Shown here: one piece after another, positions 8,501 through 18,401 of the stretch
How the letters are laid out: the number at the start of each line of letters is the position of its first letter
Numbering within the stretch: the first letter of the stretch is position 1
Assembly: GCA_025890175.1 (NCBI GenBank)
Contig: JANPYM010000009.1
Location: 2,100,250-2,164,249 of the forward strand
DNA length: 64,000 nucleotides
DNA from: Ciborinia camelliae
Lineage: Eukaryota; Ascomycota; Leotiomycetes; Helotiales; Sclerotiniaceae
Direction: 5' to 3'
The notes under the pieces: generated by a model
What the model saw: only the letters and a program-made list of their open reading frames with translations
Databases searched by the model: none
What the model was told of the DNA's origin: nothing
Made by a program: the position numbers and the translations under genes

Positions 8501-10379
8501 CGAGGATGGGGAGAAGAAGACCAAGATAACCACGCTTCTCACATACGATGATTTTGGTCGGGAAATCAAGCGATCGGTATCCCAAGGAGAATCCACCTTG
8601 CTGTATACTCTCAGCCAGACGTATAATGGGATTGGACTGGTAGCATCGCGCCTTCAGGAGAAGAGCGGGAGCGTGCTGCGAAACGAGACGTTCGAATATG
8701 ATGTGCATAACCGACTCGTCAACTATCAATGTCAGGGAAGTGAGGCCCCTGCTGACCAGCAAGGAAATGTGCTTCGGTCGCAACGCTTCACCTTTGATAA
8801 TTACGATAATATTGTTCAATCCTCGACGGTGTTTCAAGATGGGAGTTCGAATAATTCGACCAATTTCTTCAGCGCGCAAGATCCTACTCAACTCGTTCAG
8901 ATCACCAATACGCACCCGAGTTATCCCTCCCAGGTGATCCTCGAGTATGATCAGAATGGCTGCTTGACGCGCGATGAACAGGGTCGACGACTGCAATACG
9001 ATAGCATGAGTCGCCTCATTGCCGTTCGAGACGCCAACGGTAATCTTCTGGCCCAATACCTGTACGATGCGGCCGGAAAACTGATCTGTCAGAAAGTCCC
9101 CAATGAACCCGACACCAACCTCTTCTATCGGGAATCGCTCATCGCCGTGAAGAAGGGAGATCGCCACGTGAGTTATCTGTCTCACGGATCCGAGTATTGG
9201 GGCGAATCCATCTCGCAAGCAGGTGGGAGCACCGAAACTCAACTGTGGGCCGCGGATTGCAAACAATCGGTTCTCACGACGTTGGATTCGCAAACCCCGA
9301 GTCAGGTTCGTTCGCAGCAGTACACGCCCTATGGATTCTCGGGCTCGGGATCGGAAGCCTCCTTTTCCTCCATCGGCTTCAATGGACAGTGGCGAGATCC
9401 CGTGACCGGGTGGTATCATTTGGGCAATGGGTATCGAGTTTATAATCCCCAGCTTCAGCGCTTCCATACGCCGGATCCGTGGAGTCCATTTGCATCGGGA
9501 GAGATCAATCCTTACGTCTACTGTCTAGGAGATCCCATCAATCGAGTCGATCCGAATGGACATTTCAGCATCTTTGGGTGGAAATTCGGATGGAAAGATC
9601 TCATCATGGTGGTGGTTGGAATTGCCGTGAGCATAGGCGTTGGGATCCTCACCGGCGGAGCCAGCCTCGCGATCCAGATTGGAGTTGGGATTGCGGCCGG
9701 AGTTGCCAGCGACGTGATATCGGGGATGATTGGAGATTTAGCAGAGGGAAACGCGATCACGTGGAGAAGCGTTGGTTTGGATGCTCTGGGTGGACTGATC
9801 GGTGGAGTCGGCGGCGAGCTTGGTGGGGCGGCTCTCAAACAGGGATTCAAAGCTACCAAAGCCTTGCCCGTGGCTCTCAAGAAGACAGTAGGTCGGGCAG
9901 GCTCGTACTCTGTTACCAAAGGCGTGTCGAGTGGGGTCAGCCAGAGTGTATCGGCAACCATCAAGAGTGGACTGAGAGCTTCCGCTCGAGGATTGATTCC
10001 AGGGCAAGTTGCAGCACGCTCGTTGGTACCACTTATCGCCCCGGATCCCAAGGAGGAAAGCGAGCCATCCCAAGAAGGCCCGTCGAATCTATCATCCAAT
10101 AGCAGTAACGATACTTTCTCAACCAATCCGTTGGGACGTTCCGGCCCTGCTCAAGTTGGCAGCCCGTCTTTCTATCTCGACAGAGGATCTTCCATCACGA
10201 GAGATATCATCCGGCCTCTCATGAAAGATGGCGATGATACGGAATTCTCGACACCATTCATGAGCAACTATGGTAACCAGGCTAGCGCTGGACAATCCGC
10301 TGTGGCAATCCTCCTTAATCGGGATGTTAGATTTACCTATGGTCCCCTGACGGATATGCAACCCGAGGCAGATTCTTAG
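5532..10379 (+). CDS. RHS-repeat / TcC-like toxin-family protein
   Basis: A single uninterrupted 1615-codon frame, exceptional for this gene-sparse, intron-containing genome. Residues 1 to about 540 resemble the N-terminal region of large RHS proteins of pseudomonads (opening with a GVDPRTGQY motif near residue 21). From about 590 to 1310 there are many YD repeats (YDSLGR, YDGLNR, FDGLGR, YDAFGR, YDDFGR, YDSMSR, YDAAGK). The RHS core closes with TPDPWSPF (D1315) and GDPINRVDPNGH (D1334, R1338, D1340), the signature before which RHS shells build and after which they release a variable domain in bacterial TcC/RHS proteins. The C-terminal domain (1345-1615) starts with a glycine-rich hydrophobic stretch (about 1355-1400), then a Ser/Asn-rich linker and a polar tail; I cannot assign its activity. 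No signal peptide. In bacteria such proteins encapsulate a toxic C-terminal domain; here the role is unknown. No SpvB/TcdB-type or TcA-type partner is visible. Bacterial origin is inferred. Confidence 0.88.
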   Translation: MSSNSTIYSQGFNFSDFLQKGVDPRTGQYMCTVDVYEAPIQARNCPPFKLSLGFNPLNTGNSGLGQGWSFNLPSYEHRQTNRMVSLSTGESYRVTETSSAVFTVDQKLKSSTLKKLDANSYQITYKSGQVEILSNFSNRYNRSVLVDLYASTGRSLSFTWSALGEIPRLEKIQQGSEVLLEVKYGASQVDIIKAPGTPEATTFTLIQRNNQLTEIRLPWEGASWKFTYEQLGQMVHLRQVDSPSGLVEEIRYREQGHRLPTGAPYPAIPYAISHTSRPGIGQPAITTSYTYSDYNFLAYGSSSNWRDGEDNLYLTRDEYQYTSTVRIEGGTETKHTYNKFHLLVSTEQQKGSKQVIQKITYHAVPFATFENQPAQYQLPKTVEITYRDAASQAARQETSHHVFDEWGNPIQDIKPNGIRTDRIYYPAAGEGGNCPADPHGFQRYLKRETVTPTGAPGPIRSENYTYAQMPTATGAKTSYLVVVQQRQNLEGSRLLTRFEYTYVNSAGTNNHTRLQKQVTRLLDLYPTTQNWTYTYPNNHQFTQTVASTTFDGSTVVEETSYSKWSGMTVSQKNEVGISTHFYYDSLGRPIRSVTSQGTPYEAVQRQEYTFLGTNNGSRRTATDAKGIQTRYITDGLERLRRVEQQDPVSQVFRLIQEDSYNAQDQRITTSEIDWLRDERGGSPVEQRNTKSLQYDDWGKVYRVIESSGLRTLSQTDPIANTKVEGIEGESMTRTKLNLFGAPTQIALHHKNNALYSKVDYTYDGLNRLTSQRDNLGRTTEYKPDSFDRVIETIWPSSRVVKTQYASQTTAVLPTSVKINEKTVGEQSFDGLGRVTQKTIAARTTRQSYQGISPDPSQITNPKGEQYQLTYQPALNGALTQLTSNNHTDTYQYDAKTAAPLQFKSSNSVHDLQYQTSGLLSRENIHITGGQTFSTQYTYSMAGKLQQYTDTNGKLHTTYYDAFGRAQRVVQGRLSVSFVYDSASRVTQSRVEDGEKKTKITTLLTYDDFGREIKRSVSQGESTLLYTLSQTYNGIGLVASRLQEKSGSVLRNETFEYDVHNRLVNYQCQGSEAPADQQGNVLRSQRFTFDNYDNIVQSSTVFQDGSSNNSTNFFSAQDPTQLVQITNTHPSYPSQVILEYDQNGCLTRDEQGRRLQYDSMSRLIAVRDANGNLLAQYLYDAAGKLICQKVPNEPDTNLFYRESLIAVKKGDRHVSYLSHGSEYWGESISQAGGSTETQLWAADCKQSVLTTLDSQTPSQVRSQQYTPYGFSGSGSEASFSSIGFNGQWRDPVTGWYHLGNGYRVYNPQLQRFHTPDPWSPFASGEINPYVYCLGDPINRVDPNGHFSIFGWKFGWKDLIMVVVGIAVSIGVGILTGGASLAIQIGVGIAAGVASDVISGMIGDLAEGNAITWRSVGLDALGGLIGGVGGELGGAALKQGFKATKALPVALKKTVGRAGSYSVTKGVSSGVSQSVSATIKSGLRASARGLIPGQVAARSLVPLIAPDPKEESEPSQEGPSNLSSNSSNDTFSTNPLGRSGPAQVGSPSFYLDRGSSITRDIIRPLMKDGDDTEFSTPFMSNYGNQASAGQSAVAILLNRDVRFTYGPLTDMQPEADS

Positions 10380-13300
10380 GTTTGATTTCTTGACCTGCAA
10401 AATTATCTCGCGTCGAATGGAATTTCTTCTCCTTCTCCTTCGCTATCTTGTTCTTTTAAAAGTCTGTCCCTTGGACTTTATACGTCCGCGAGTCCCCAGT
10501 TCCCAGATTCTCATGAATGGTAACCAACCATCTTGAAATCTGTTCTGGATTCTTAAACTCACCGTTCTCCATTAATTATTTTGCCGATTAATCGATCGAT
10601 TGCATTCTTTCTTTCTTTCCTTCCCTAAAATAAAATTGGCGATTCCTAGCAGTGCCATCCATCCATTCTTTTGCGGGGTGAATAGTGATGATCCGGATCA
10701 TTTGAAGTGGGAAGGAAATGGCGGGGGAAGAAATTATTACGTACTTTTTTCTTCATTACTACAGCCCAGTCCAGTCTGGTACTCTACCCCAAAAAATAAA
10801 AATAAAAATAAAAATCGAATCTAGATTCTTCTTCTTACCTACCTGATAATGAATCTACATATCTTCCTGCAGCCTTCTGGAGAAATCCAATACTCTCCCC
10901 TCCCCTCTCCAAACGGAAATTACCCATCTCCAAATCAGATCAGATTCTCCAGGCAATGACAATATACAATATGCACATTTAAAATCGTAACATGAATATT
11001 AATATCAATATCATATCATGTTATCTTACCTATCTTACATACCTACGATATGATACGATACAATATGATACGATCCCAATCGTACGAAGCGTGACCAGCA
11101 AGCCAAATGGCGTGCTTCAATAGTCGATAGATAATATAGCTTTTGGATCTTGTATGCTCTGGAGTGTGGCGCGAGTAGTTCCGGATTAGATACGACTTTT
11201 ATGCGGATGGCACGGTAATAATTCGCGAGGGATTTCTGGACGAAGGACGGTGGATGGAATCTTCTTCAGGGGAGAGGGAGGAACCGGGAAATGAATGGTT
11301 GCTTGTGGGATGCATAGATTGTGAGATTAGAGTGTGATTAGAGTACTACTTACTTGCTGTATTATGGTACAGGGAGAAATAAGGTTTAGGGGACGGATGT
11401 TTCCTCGGGGTCGCTCGCTACTTTAGGTGCCTAGGTGGATGTGATATGGGTAGTTGGTAGTTGGTAGTTTGTAGCGTGGTCGGCTACCTAGGTAGGTGGG
11501 TGGATAGGTGGATAGGTGGAACTTGAAGTTGGGGCTATACGGAGAGGATTGGGGGAGTTGGGTGGTAATTACAGTACCTATGGTAATCCAAATGGGATAA
11601 TATGGTACCGTATGGATTACTCCGGAGTAGATAGGTATGTATGTATGTATGTATGAAGATTTTACCTATGATGAGGTAGGATCTGGTCTATGAGAACGAA
11701 ATAATGGATGTTTTTAACGGTACAGTACTGTACTGTAATAATAGGTAGAAGTGGAGAGGAGAGAGGAAGTGGAGAGATAGATATACCTAGTACGCTATAG
11801 CGCAGCACAGCACGTGCAACAAGGTAACTAGGCCCCGCGAACTCTCTCTCCGACTCCATTATTTCCACCCGTGACCCATTCATTAATCAAGTGAGGAATT
11901 AGGTATGGGTTGGGATAGATGATGTATCATATACATCATACACATCGACAGCTTATTTGCATACCTAGGTACATATTTGCAGAAAATAGGTAGATGGTTG
12001 GATGAATGAAGAAAGTAGGTATCTGCATCGTATAATTTACGAACTCGTACAGTTGTACTCCTCATATCGCCTGAAAGTCTTAAATTTGGATCACCTAACT
12101 CCTGTTGGTAAGGTAAGGAAGGTAAGGAAGGGAAACCTTGTGCCCAGACGATGAAATGGATGTGCATTATTATGATTATCATTGGGGAATGATTTGCTCC
12201 CCATCAAATGAATCCACATCGCTATCTCCAAAGTCATCCATGCGTAGGTACGTACCTACCTACAGAGTATATCTTCTCCAGAAACTTATATTAGTGGACT
12301 GAGAAATCTAAGGTAACTAATCCCCGTACTACATACTACTACGACAATAATAACCCCTTCATGCTCGGCTGCTCCGAAACGAGCCTCAATAATTCGTCGG
12401 TCCGGGACCGATATTAGTTTGATGCATAGAATGCTTCTAGAAGAAATGAGAGATGCATACATACATATACTTGTATAATAATAAAAATGACAGACAGAAA
12501 GACACACGCCCACTAACGATTTTATGAAGTTTAGTTGGTTAGGTACCTAGTAGTTAGTTTATCTTAGTCGTATAGCTGGTTATGCGCCATCAAATGAAAA
12601 GGACAAGCTCACTCACTCTCTTATCTATCAACTCCATATCAAGGTTTGTGCTTTTTGTGATCCCTCCCGGTCCCTAGGTGCATCTAGGTAGGTATCTGTA
12701 TCTATCTAATCTAGATGCCAAGCTGAGAAAGAGCCGTGATACCTACTTTGTGGTACTAACTTATAAGTGATAGGCACTAATAAGTGAAACTAAAATAAGG
12801 TAAGTGATACCAACAAATGAACCCACGAAAGAAGCTTCGAAAGAAAGTTTGGTGGAATTAATCCCAATGCCATAATTTCATCCGAGCTATTCATCTGAAG
12901 ATACTAGGTATGTACTACCACTGTAAATTGCATCCATCCTATTTCACTACCTAGGTACACCTACCTTACCTACAACCTAACCAACACCAGGAGACTCCAG
13001 GGCTCAACTACATATCTTCGATTCTCAACAAGTAAACGACGGTAAACAGAAATAAACCTTCACAATTTGAATTTCCCACGCCCAAAAAGTATATAGATGT
13101 TTACGCTACAGTACCCGCACAGATTTATTTACATTGTAAATAATCACCATGAGATTGGTCACTGATGGAAATCTAAATGTAAATGTATAATTCCTATCTC
13201 TCTATCTATCTGATCTATACTACTCGAATCTTATCTCAATCTCAATTACAAAGTTACTTTTACTTTTACTTTTACTTATATGGAGTATCTGCCTATCTAC

Positions 13301-13463
13301 CTGACCTGACCTTAGGTACCTATCTAACCAACCTTAATTCCATAATACCTACCTTACCTTATCTATCAATTCTAATTCCAATTCAACTGTAAATTGTAAA
13401 TCTATCAATCCAATCCAATTCAATCCAATCTAAAGCCAAAGCCAAATGTATTATATTATATTA
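10380..13463. other. gene-free spacer with tetranucleotide repeats
   Basis: Three kilobases without a supportable gene. The DNA is AT-rich, with repeated short motifs of the ACCTAGGT/GGTAGGTAGG type (for example 11456-11520 and 12243-12262) and simple runs such as (TATG)n near 11635-11655 and ATAAAAATAAAAA near 10796. Candidate open frames are below 100 codons and of low complexity. Confidence 0.6.
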
Positions 13464-13914
13464 GAGGGATTTAGCAAAATTTCTTAGATTTTCTAAGCTA
13501 GCTAACTCTAGTGGCCCCCAAATAGGTATAGATTTTCGAAGCTAAATTTAAATAGGCATAGCTTTCAAAAGTTTAAATTTTAACCGAAAGTCTAAGCTTT
13601 GAGTTAAACCCTTTTGGGAAAGTAGCTTGTCTATTTGGAAGATAGCAACGTAAGAAACGGCCTTGACAAGTTGTCAAGACCGTTTTTTATATTGCTATCT
13701 TTTTGTGGATCCAATTAATTCTTGCAATTCTTATAAAAATTATGAAAAAAGCAACAATGCGTAACGCTAAAACTAAGCGAAATTTAATTGGATCTTGATT
13801 ATTAATCGATTTCAAAAGCTTTGAATGGTCAGTTCGATCCACAAAATCTCTACAAAATCCATTTTAGGTATAGCTAGCAACTTAAGAAACTTAAGAAATT
13901 TTGCTAAAGACCTC
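13464..13914 (+). mobile_element. TA-flanked MITE, copy 1 (451 bp)
   Basis: The ends are inverted repeats: the left end reads GAGGGATTTAGCAAAATTTC and the right end, reversed, GAGGTCTTTAGCAAAATTTC. Both sides are flanked by TA (13462-13463 and 13915-13916), the target duplication typical of Tc1/mariner elements. No coding capacity. The interior contains a 14-bp-arm hairpin at 13656-13684 (arms begin AACGGCCTTGACAA, one mismatch). An inverted, diverged copy lies at 22641-23012. Tc1/mariner affiliation is inferred only from the TA duplication. Confidence 0.85.
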
Positions 13915-14431
13915 TATTGCATTATATCTAAAATAGCCTTTCCTGTTATCGCCCGGCCGCCTGCCCCAGAATTATAATTCCATATGTCAATGGATAAATA
14001 GATAGATGGGCTTTCATTATCTTTTCCATGGGAGGATTGGGAGATTTACGGGGATCGTGATCGTAGCATTGTACCTATCAATCATAGTTTGGATATAATT
14101 TATTATTAGACCTTGAGGTGAGGATGGATCGGTAGCGCCTATCTATCTATGTATTCTATGCTTGGTTTATCAGATTGGATTGGATTGTCGAGATAAACGC
14201 GATGAATGCATTGGATGCATTGGGTTTAATCTTTGATGGATTGATGGATGCTAAAGTTTGAGTCGGCTTCTCCGTGCTTGGGTTGGGTTGGAGTTATGTA
14301 GGTGGTATGTTTGTATGTATGATGTATTACTTAGGAACTGTATGTAAATGTATAATGAATGTATCACTACAGCGGAATATATACCGAGAAATTAATCTGT
14401 ATACGATATGATTTGATATTATATATCCCTA
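13915..14431. other. spacer between two MITEs
   Basis: About 0.5 kb of AT-rich sequence with GATGGATT/TGTATG-type short repeats. I see no gene or structured element in it. Confidence 0.5.
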
Positions 14432-14433
14432 TA

Positions 14434-14804
14434 CAGCAAAACCGTTTTATAAGGATCCTTTATATAAGGATAACCTTTTTATTAGAATTAAATTTTGAAT
14501 TCTGTTAAATTTTAAATATAAAAAATATTAATATTTTTATATCTTTTTTATAAAAATTATTCTTTATAATTAAAAATTTTAAAATTGAAATCTAGTTTAT
14601 TATAATTTTTTATATAAAAATATTTTTTTAAATATAAAATATTTATAAAAATTATATTAAATTTATACCCGATCGAAATTAATTGATATATATTTAGGCT
14701 AAAATGCTACCCCATCAAAATTAATTGAAATTCTATAAAAGGATATCTCTTTATATCTTTATATTTGGTGCTAAAAAAAACATTTTTATAGAAAGGTTTT
14801 GCTG
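14434..14804. mobile_element. pogo-like MITE (371 bp), very AT-rich
   Basis: Left end CAGCAAAACCGTTTTATAAG, right end in reverse CAGCAAAACCTTTCTATAAA. Both ends are preceded by TA, consistent with the TA duplication of pogo/Tc1 elements, and CAG-AAAACC ends followed by CTATAAA resemble pogo-type termini. The flanks also share an exact 10-bp direct repeat, TATCCCTATA (14424-14433 and 14805-14814), so a longer target duplication cannot be excluded. The interior is almost entirely A and T, as expected from repeat-induced point mutation or old decay, and encodes nothing. Confidence 0.75.
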
Positions 14805-14814
14805 TATCCCTATA

Positions 14815-15832
14815 CCTATCCCAAGTAAAAACCCCCTAGATACCTTAGATACAGTAAACTCCAGCGACTGTATACCAACCCACCACTGGCTCCCCTCATA
14901 ACCCTCCCCCAATGCAAATGCAAATGCAAATGCAAATCCAACACCAGCAGCAAAACCAATAGTTGGGGAAAAAGACACACGGTCGATCAAGGAAGACCGT
15001 CGTGCGTGTCACCTACAGGGATATCAACACCCCACCCGACCCCTACCCTATCGCTCTCTAGTTCGTCCTCCCTATCATCCATCCATTTGATTGGATTTGA
15101 TATAATGGGCATGGGCATCAGCATTGGCATTACCCGTATCATTTACGAAGCCGCCGACACGAGAGGCTGATAACCTGATAGGTGAATGCCTGTCGGTATA
15201 CCGTGGTACCTATCTAATACCTATGAGGTACCAGGTAGGTAGCCATCCACATCCACACATACATACCTTAGGTACATAGGTACATACATACATGTGTGTA
15301 GGTAGGTAGGTATGCATGCGCCCAAGCCAAGAAGATCGCCATTACTAGCATAGACCAGAATGGTAGGTGCGACGATAGCCCCGATAGATAGATAATCAGG
15401 GTAATCAGGGTAATAAGTAAACAGGGTCTGGGTCTGGGTCAGGGTCTGGGTCTGGGTCTCGGTCGAAGGAGGGGACTTGAAAGTTGGGGTACGGGACGCC
15501 GTCTTTTTGTGTATAAGTAGTCACTGTTACGCAAATGTAACTCGAGATTTCTCTTTTCCTGCCAGCTTTGTGTTCAACGTTCTTGTCTTGTCTTGTCTTG
15601 TCCTCTCCTCTCTTGTTTCTCCCTCGGTGCAAGAAGGTGCTCGTATTTCGTCATCCTTCCCTCTTTACTCGGCGAGAGTGAATTCGAATTCAAATTCGAC
15701 TCTTCGTCCCCTCTTCCTCTCCCCCCACTCCCCTCCATCTCTTTGCTTATCCGAAGCAAAGAAGCAAAGAAGCAATTCCACAACACATTTCGAAAACAAA
15801 AAAGGTAGTCGGAATTCCCCCACGAATCCACC
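14815..15832. other. upstream region of the permease gene
   Basis: No gene recognised. Holds simple repeats: AATGCA units near 14911-14937, ACCTAGGTA/GTAGGTAGG-type repeats at 15225-15315, a GGGTCT-type repeat at 15424-15461 and TCTTG repeats at 15582-15600. The pyrimidine-rich 15590-15760 is likely the promoter and 5' leader of the downstream permease. Confidence 0.5.
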
Positions 15833-17586
15833 ATGTCTTTCCACGACAAGGAGGAGAAATACACGGCCGACAAGTCGCCGCCGTCACCCACTCCCGATGC
15901 CGACATCGAAGTGGGCGAGACGGGAAAGCTGAAGCGACAATTGAAGGGGAGACACATGCAGATGATAGCCATCGGTGGATCGATCGGGGCCGGACTCTTC
16001 GTCGGGTCGGGGTCTGCGCTGAATTCCGGTGGGCCGGCTTCGTTGATCATCGATTTCATGATCATCGGTATCATGTTGTTGCTGACGGTGAATGCGTTGG
16101 GAGAATTGGCTGGTGAGTTCTTTCCCATTCCTATCTGATCTGATCTTGATTTTTCTCTCCTGCCGCGATGCGTGCGTGAATGCTCATTTGATTAATGTGT
16201 GATGCAGCTATCTATCCTGTCGAAGGCTCTTTCTATAACTACTCGGTTCGATTCATCGATCCCGGATGGGGTTTCGCCATGGGATGGAATTATGCGATCA
16301 ACTGGCTCGTCATCCTCCCTTTCGAATTAACCGCGGCCGGGGTCACGATTGGGTTTTGGACGGATCCAGAGGTGACGGGTCACCCCACGGTCAATGTTGC
16401 GGTTTGGATTACCCTCTTCCTCGTCTTGGTTACCATTGTCAACATGTTCGGAGTCAAGGGATACGGAGAGGTCGAATTTGTTCTCGGGATGATCAAAGTA
16501 ATCGCCATCATCGGATTCATCATTCTCGGTGTCATCATCGATTGTGGTGGGGTGCCAACCGATAACCGTGGGTACATTGGAGCCAAGTACTGGAGCAACC
16601 CCGGCGCCTTCCGCAACGGGTTCAAGGGATTCTGTTCCGTCTTCGTCACGGCCTCCTTCGCCTTCGGCGGAACCGAACTCGTCGGATTGGCCGCCGCCGA
16701 AGCCGACAACCCACGGAAATCCATCCCCAAAGCCACCAAGCAAGTCTTCTGGCGCATCTCCCTCTTCTACATCATCTCGCTGTTCCTCCTCGGGCTCATC
16801 GTTCCGTCCGACAGTCCTACCCTCTCCAAAGCCTCCGGGGGTCACACTTCGTATTCCCCCTTCGTGCTCTCCTTCCGCCTCGCAGGTATCAAGATCCTCC
16901 CCTCCATCTTCAACGCCGTCATCACCATGTCCGTCATGTCGGTCGCCACCTCATGCACCTTCGCCTCGACGCGAACCATCCAAGCGCTCTGCGCCAAAGG
17001 CATGGGACCATCCTGGGCCGGAGCCGTCGACAAGCGCGGCCGCCCCTACGTAGCCATCACCATCGCGCTAGCCATCGGTCTCCTCGCCTACGTCAACGTG
17101 GCGCCCCAGGGCTCCAAGATCTTCACCTGGCTGCTATCGCTGTCGGGGCTCTCCAACTTCTTCACCTGGGGCTCCATCTGCTTCGCGCACATCCGCTTCC
17201 GCAAGGCCTGGGCCATGAACGGCCGCACCCAGGACGATCTGCCCTTCGCCGCCATGTTCGGCGTCGTCGGCTCGTGGATCGGTCTCGGTCTCGTCGGCCT
17301 CTGTCTCGTCGCCCAGTTCTACGTCGCCCTGTACCCCATCGGCGGCAAGCCCGACGCCCAAGCCTTCTTTGAAGCCTACCTCGCCGCTCCCGTCGTCGCC
17401 CTCTTTTTCATCGGCTACAAGGTCTACTACAAGGAGTGGTCTGTCGGCGTCGATCTCCATCAAATCGATGTGGATGAGGGGAGACGCGAGATCGACTTGG
17501 TGGCATTTAGAGAGGAGTTGGATGAGGAGAGGAGAGTCAAGGCGGCTTGGCCGTGGTGGAAGAGACAGTGGGATTTCTGGATGTAG
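15833..17586 (+). CDS. amino-acid permease (APC superfamily, GAP1/YAT type)
   Basis: Two exons, 15833-16112 and 16208-17586, joined across a 95-nt intron (GTGAGT...GCAG), give 552 residues, the usual length for fungal amino-acid permeases. The start lies in a good context (ccaccATG). After a hydrophilic tail of about 40 residues comes KRQLKGRHMQMIAIGGSIGAG, the conserved beginning of the first membrane segment, then GELAAIYPVEGSF across the splice junction and FIDPGWGFAMGWNYA, all hallmarks of the family. About 12 membrane segments are visible; the C-terminus is a charged cytosolic tail. It should import amino acids at the plasma membrane with protons; the preferred substrate cannot be read from sequence. 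The second exon is strikingly GC-rich at third positions compared with neighbouring genes, suggesting strong expression or a different history. Confidence 0.93.
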
Positions 17587-18401
17587 AGGGGTGATTTTTT
17601 ATTATTAATATCTATGGATGGATGTATGTATGTACGAATGTACGGGATGGGAGTTGCTGGGTTTTGGATTTTTTTAATGAATTGATCTCTTGGGGGATCT
17701 AGAGGATCTTATGGGAAAGTACAACTAGCCAAAGATGCATGGGATAGATCGTTATCTTACTTTTTGATACACATAAATATGAAGACGCTTTGATCGCATA
17801 CCGATATCCTTCCTGCTTGCTTGCTTTTACCATGTGAATTCTAATCTGCCATGCTACATAACATATACATCTAAAATAATTCTAGATTCCTTAGCCTATA
17901 AAGTAAGTCTAGCACAACCCAACACAGGCAAAAGGAGGGAAAGGGATAGAGAAAATCATACGCAATCCTGTGTACGAATAATAATCTTCGATTTGCTCTA
18001 AAGTCATTCATCTACCGAGTAGTATATCCTAATAATCCCATCCGACATTGATCGATCTCTTGTATGCTCTGATATGCGATGTGCCATATGCCATAAACCA
18101 CTCCAGACGATTCATCCATCCAAGCAAGGAAGCAAGCAAGGAAGCAAGCATATTTCATCCCTTCACGCCTTTAGTGTAAATGATTCCCGGAACTCTCCAC
18201 TTGCAGTCTCAAGTCATCCACTCCCAAGAAGAAATCATCATCAAAATCAAGAAGAGAAAAAAGAAAACGCCAGCCGCACCTCACTCCACCCTGCAACCAT
18301 CCCAATTCCCAACCCGACTGAGCACTTCAATGTCGAATGTAAATGATGTGTTTCTTTTCTTCTTCCCCTTTTTACGCCACCTCTCCATACCCAACTCAAA
18401 T
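17587..18401. other. convergent 3' spacer between permease and PSD2
   Basis: About 0.8 kb between two converging genes. AT-rich, presumably with the 3' ends of both transcripts. A GGAAGCAAGCAA-type repeat occurs near 18121-18150. No gene seen. Confidence 0.5.

Noticed and set aside
8391..9467. 358-codon open frame on the minus strand inside the RHS gene
   Set aside because: It lies opposite the RHS/TcC-like core in a fixed codon register, has Ile/Arg-rich composition typical of an antisense shadow, and shows no domain. The plus frame is strongly supported.
6268..10126. Several other 100-200-codon frames overlapping the RHS gene (for example 6268-6867, 9479-10102, 9518-10126)
   Set aside because: Alternative-frame shadows of a moderately GC-rich long gene; no protein-family features.
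16327..17463. Long frames in other registers of the permease second exon
   Set aside because: Low-complexity shadows caused by GC-rich third codon positions; the permease frame is certain.
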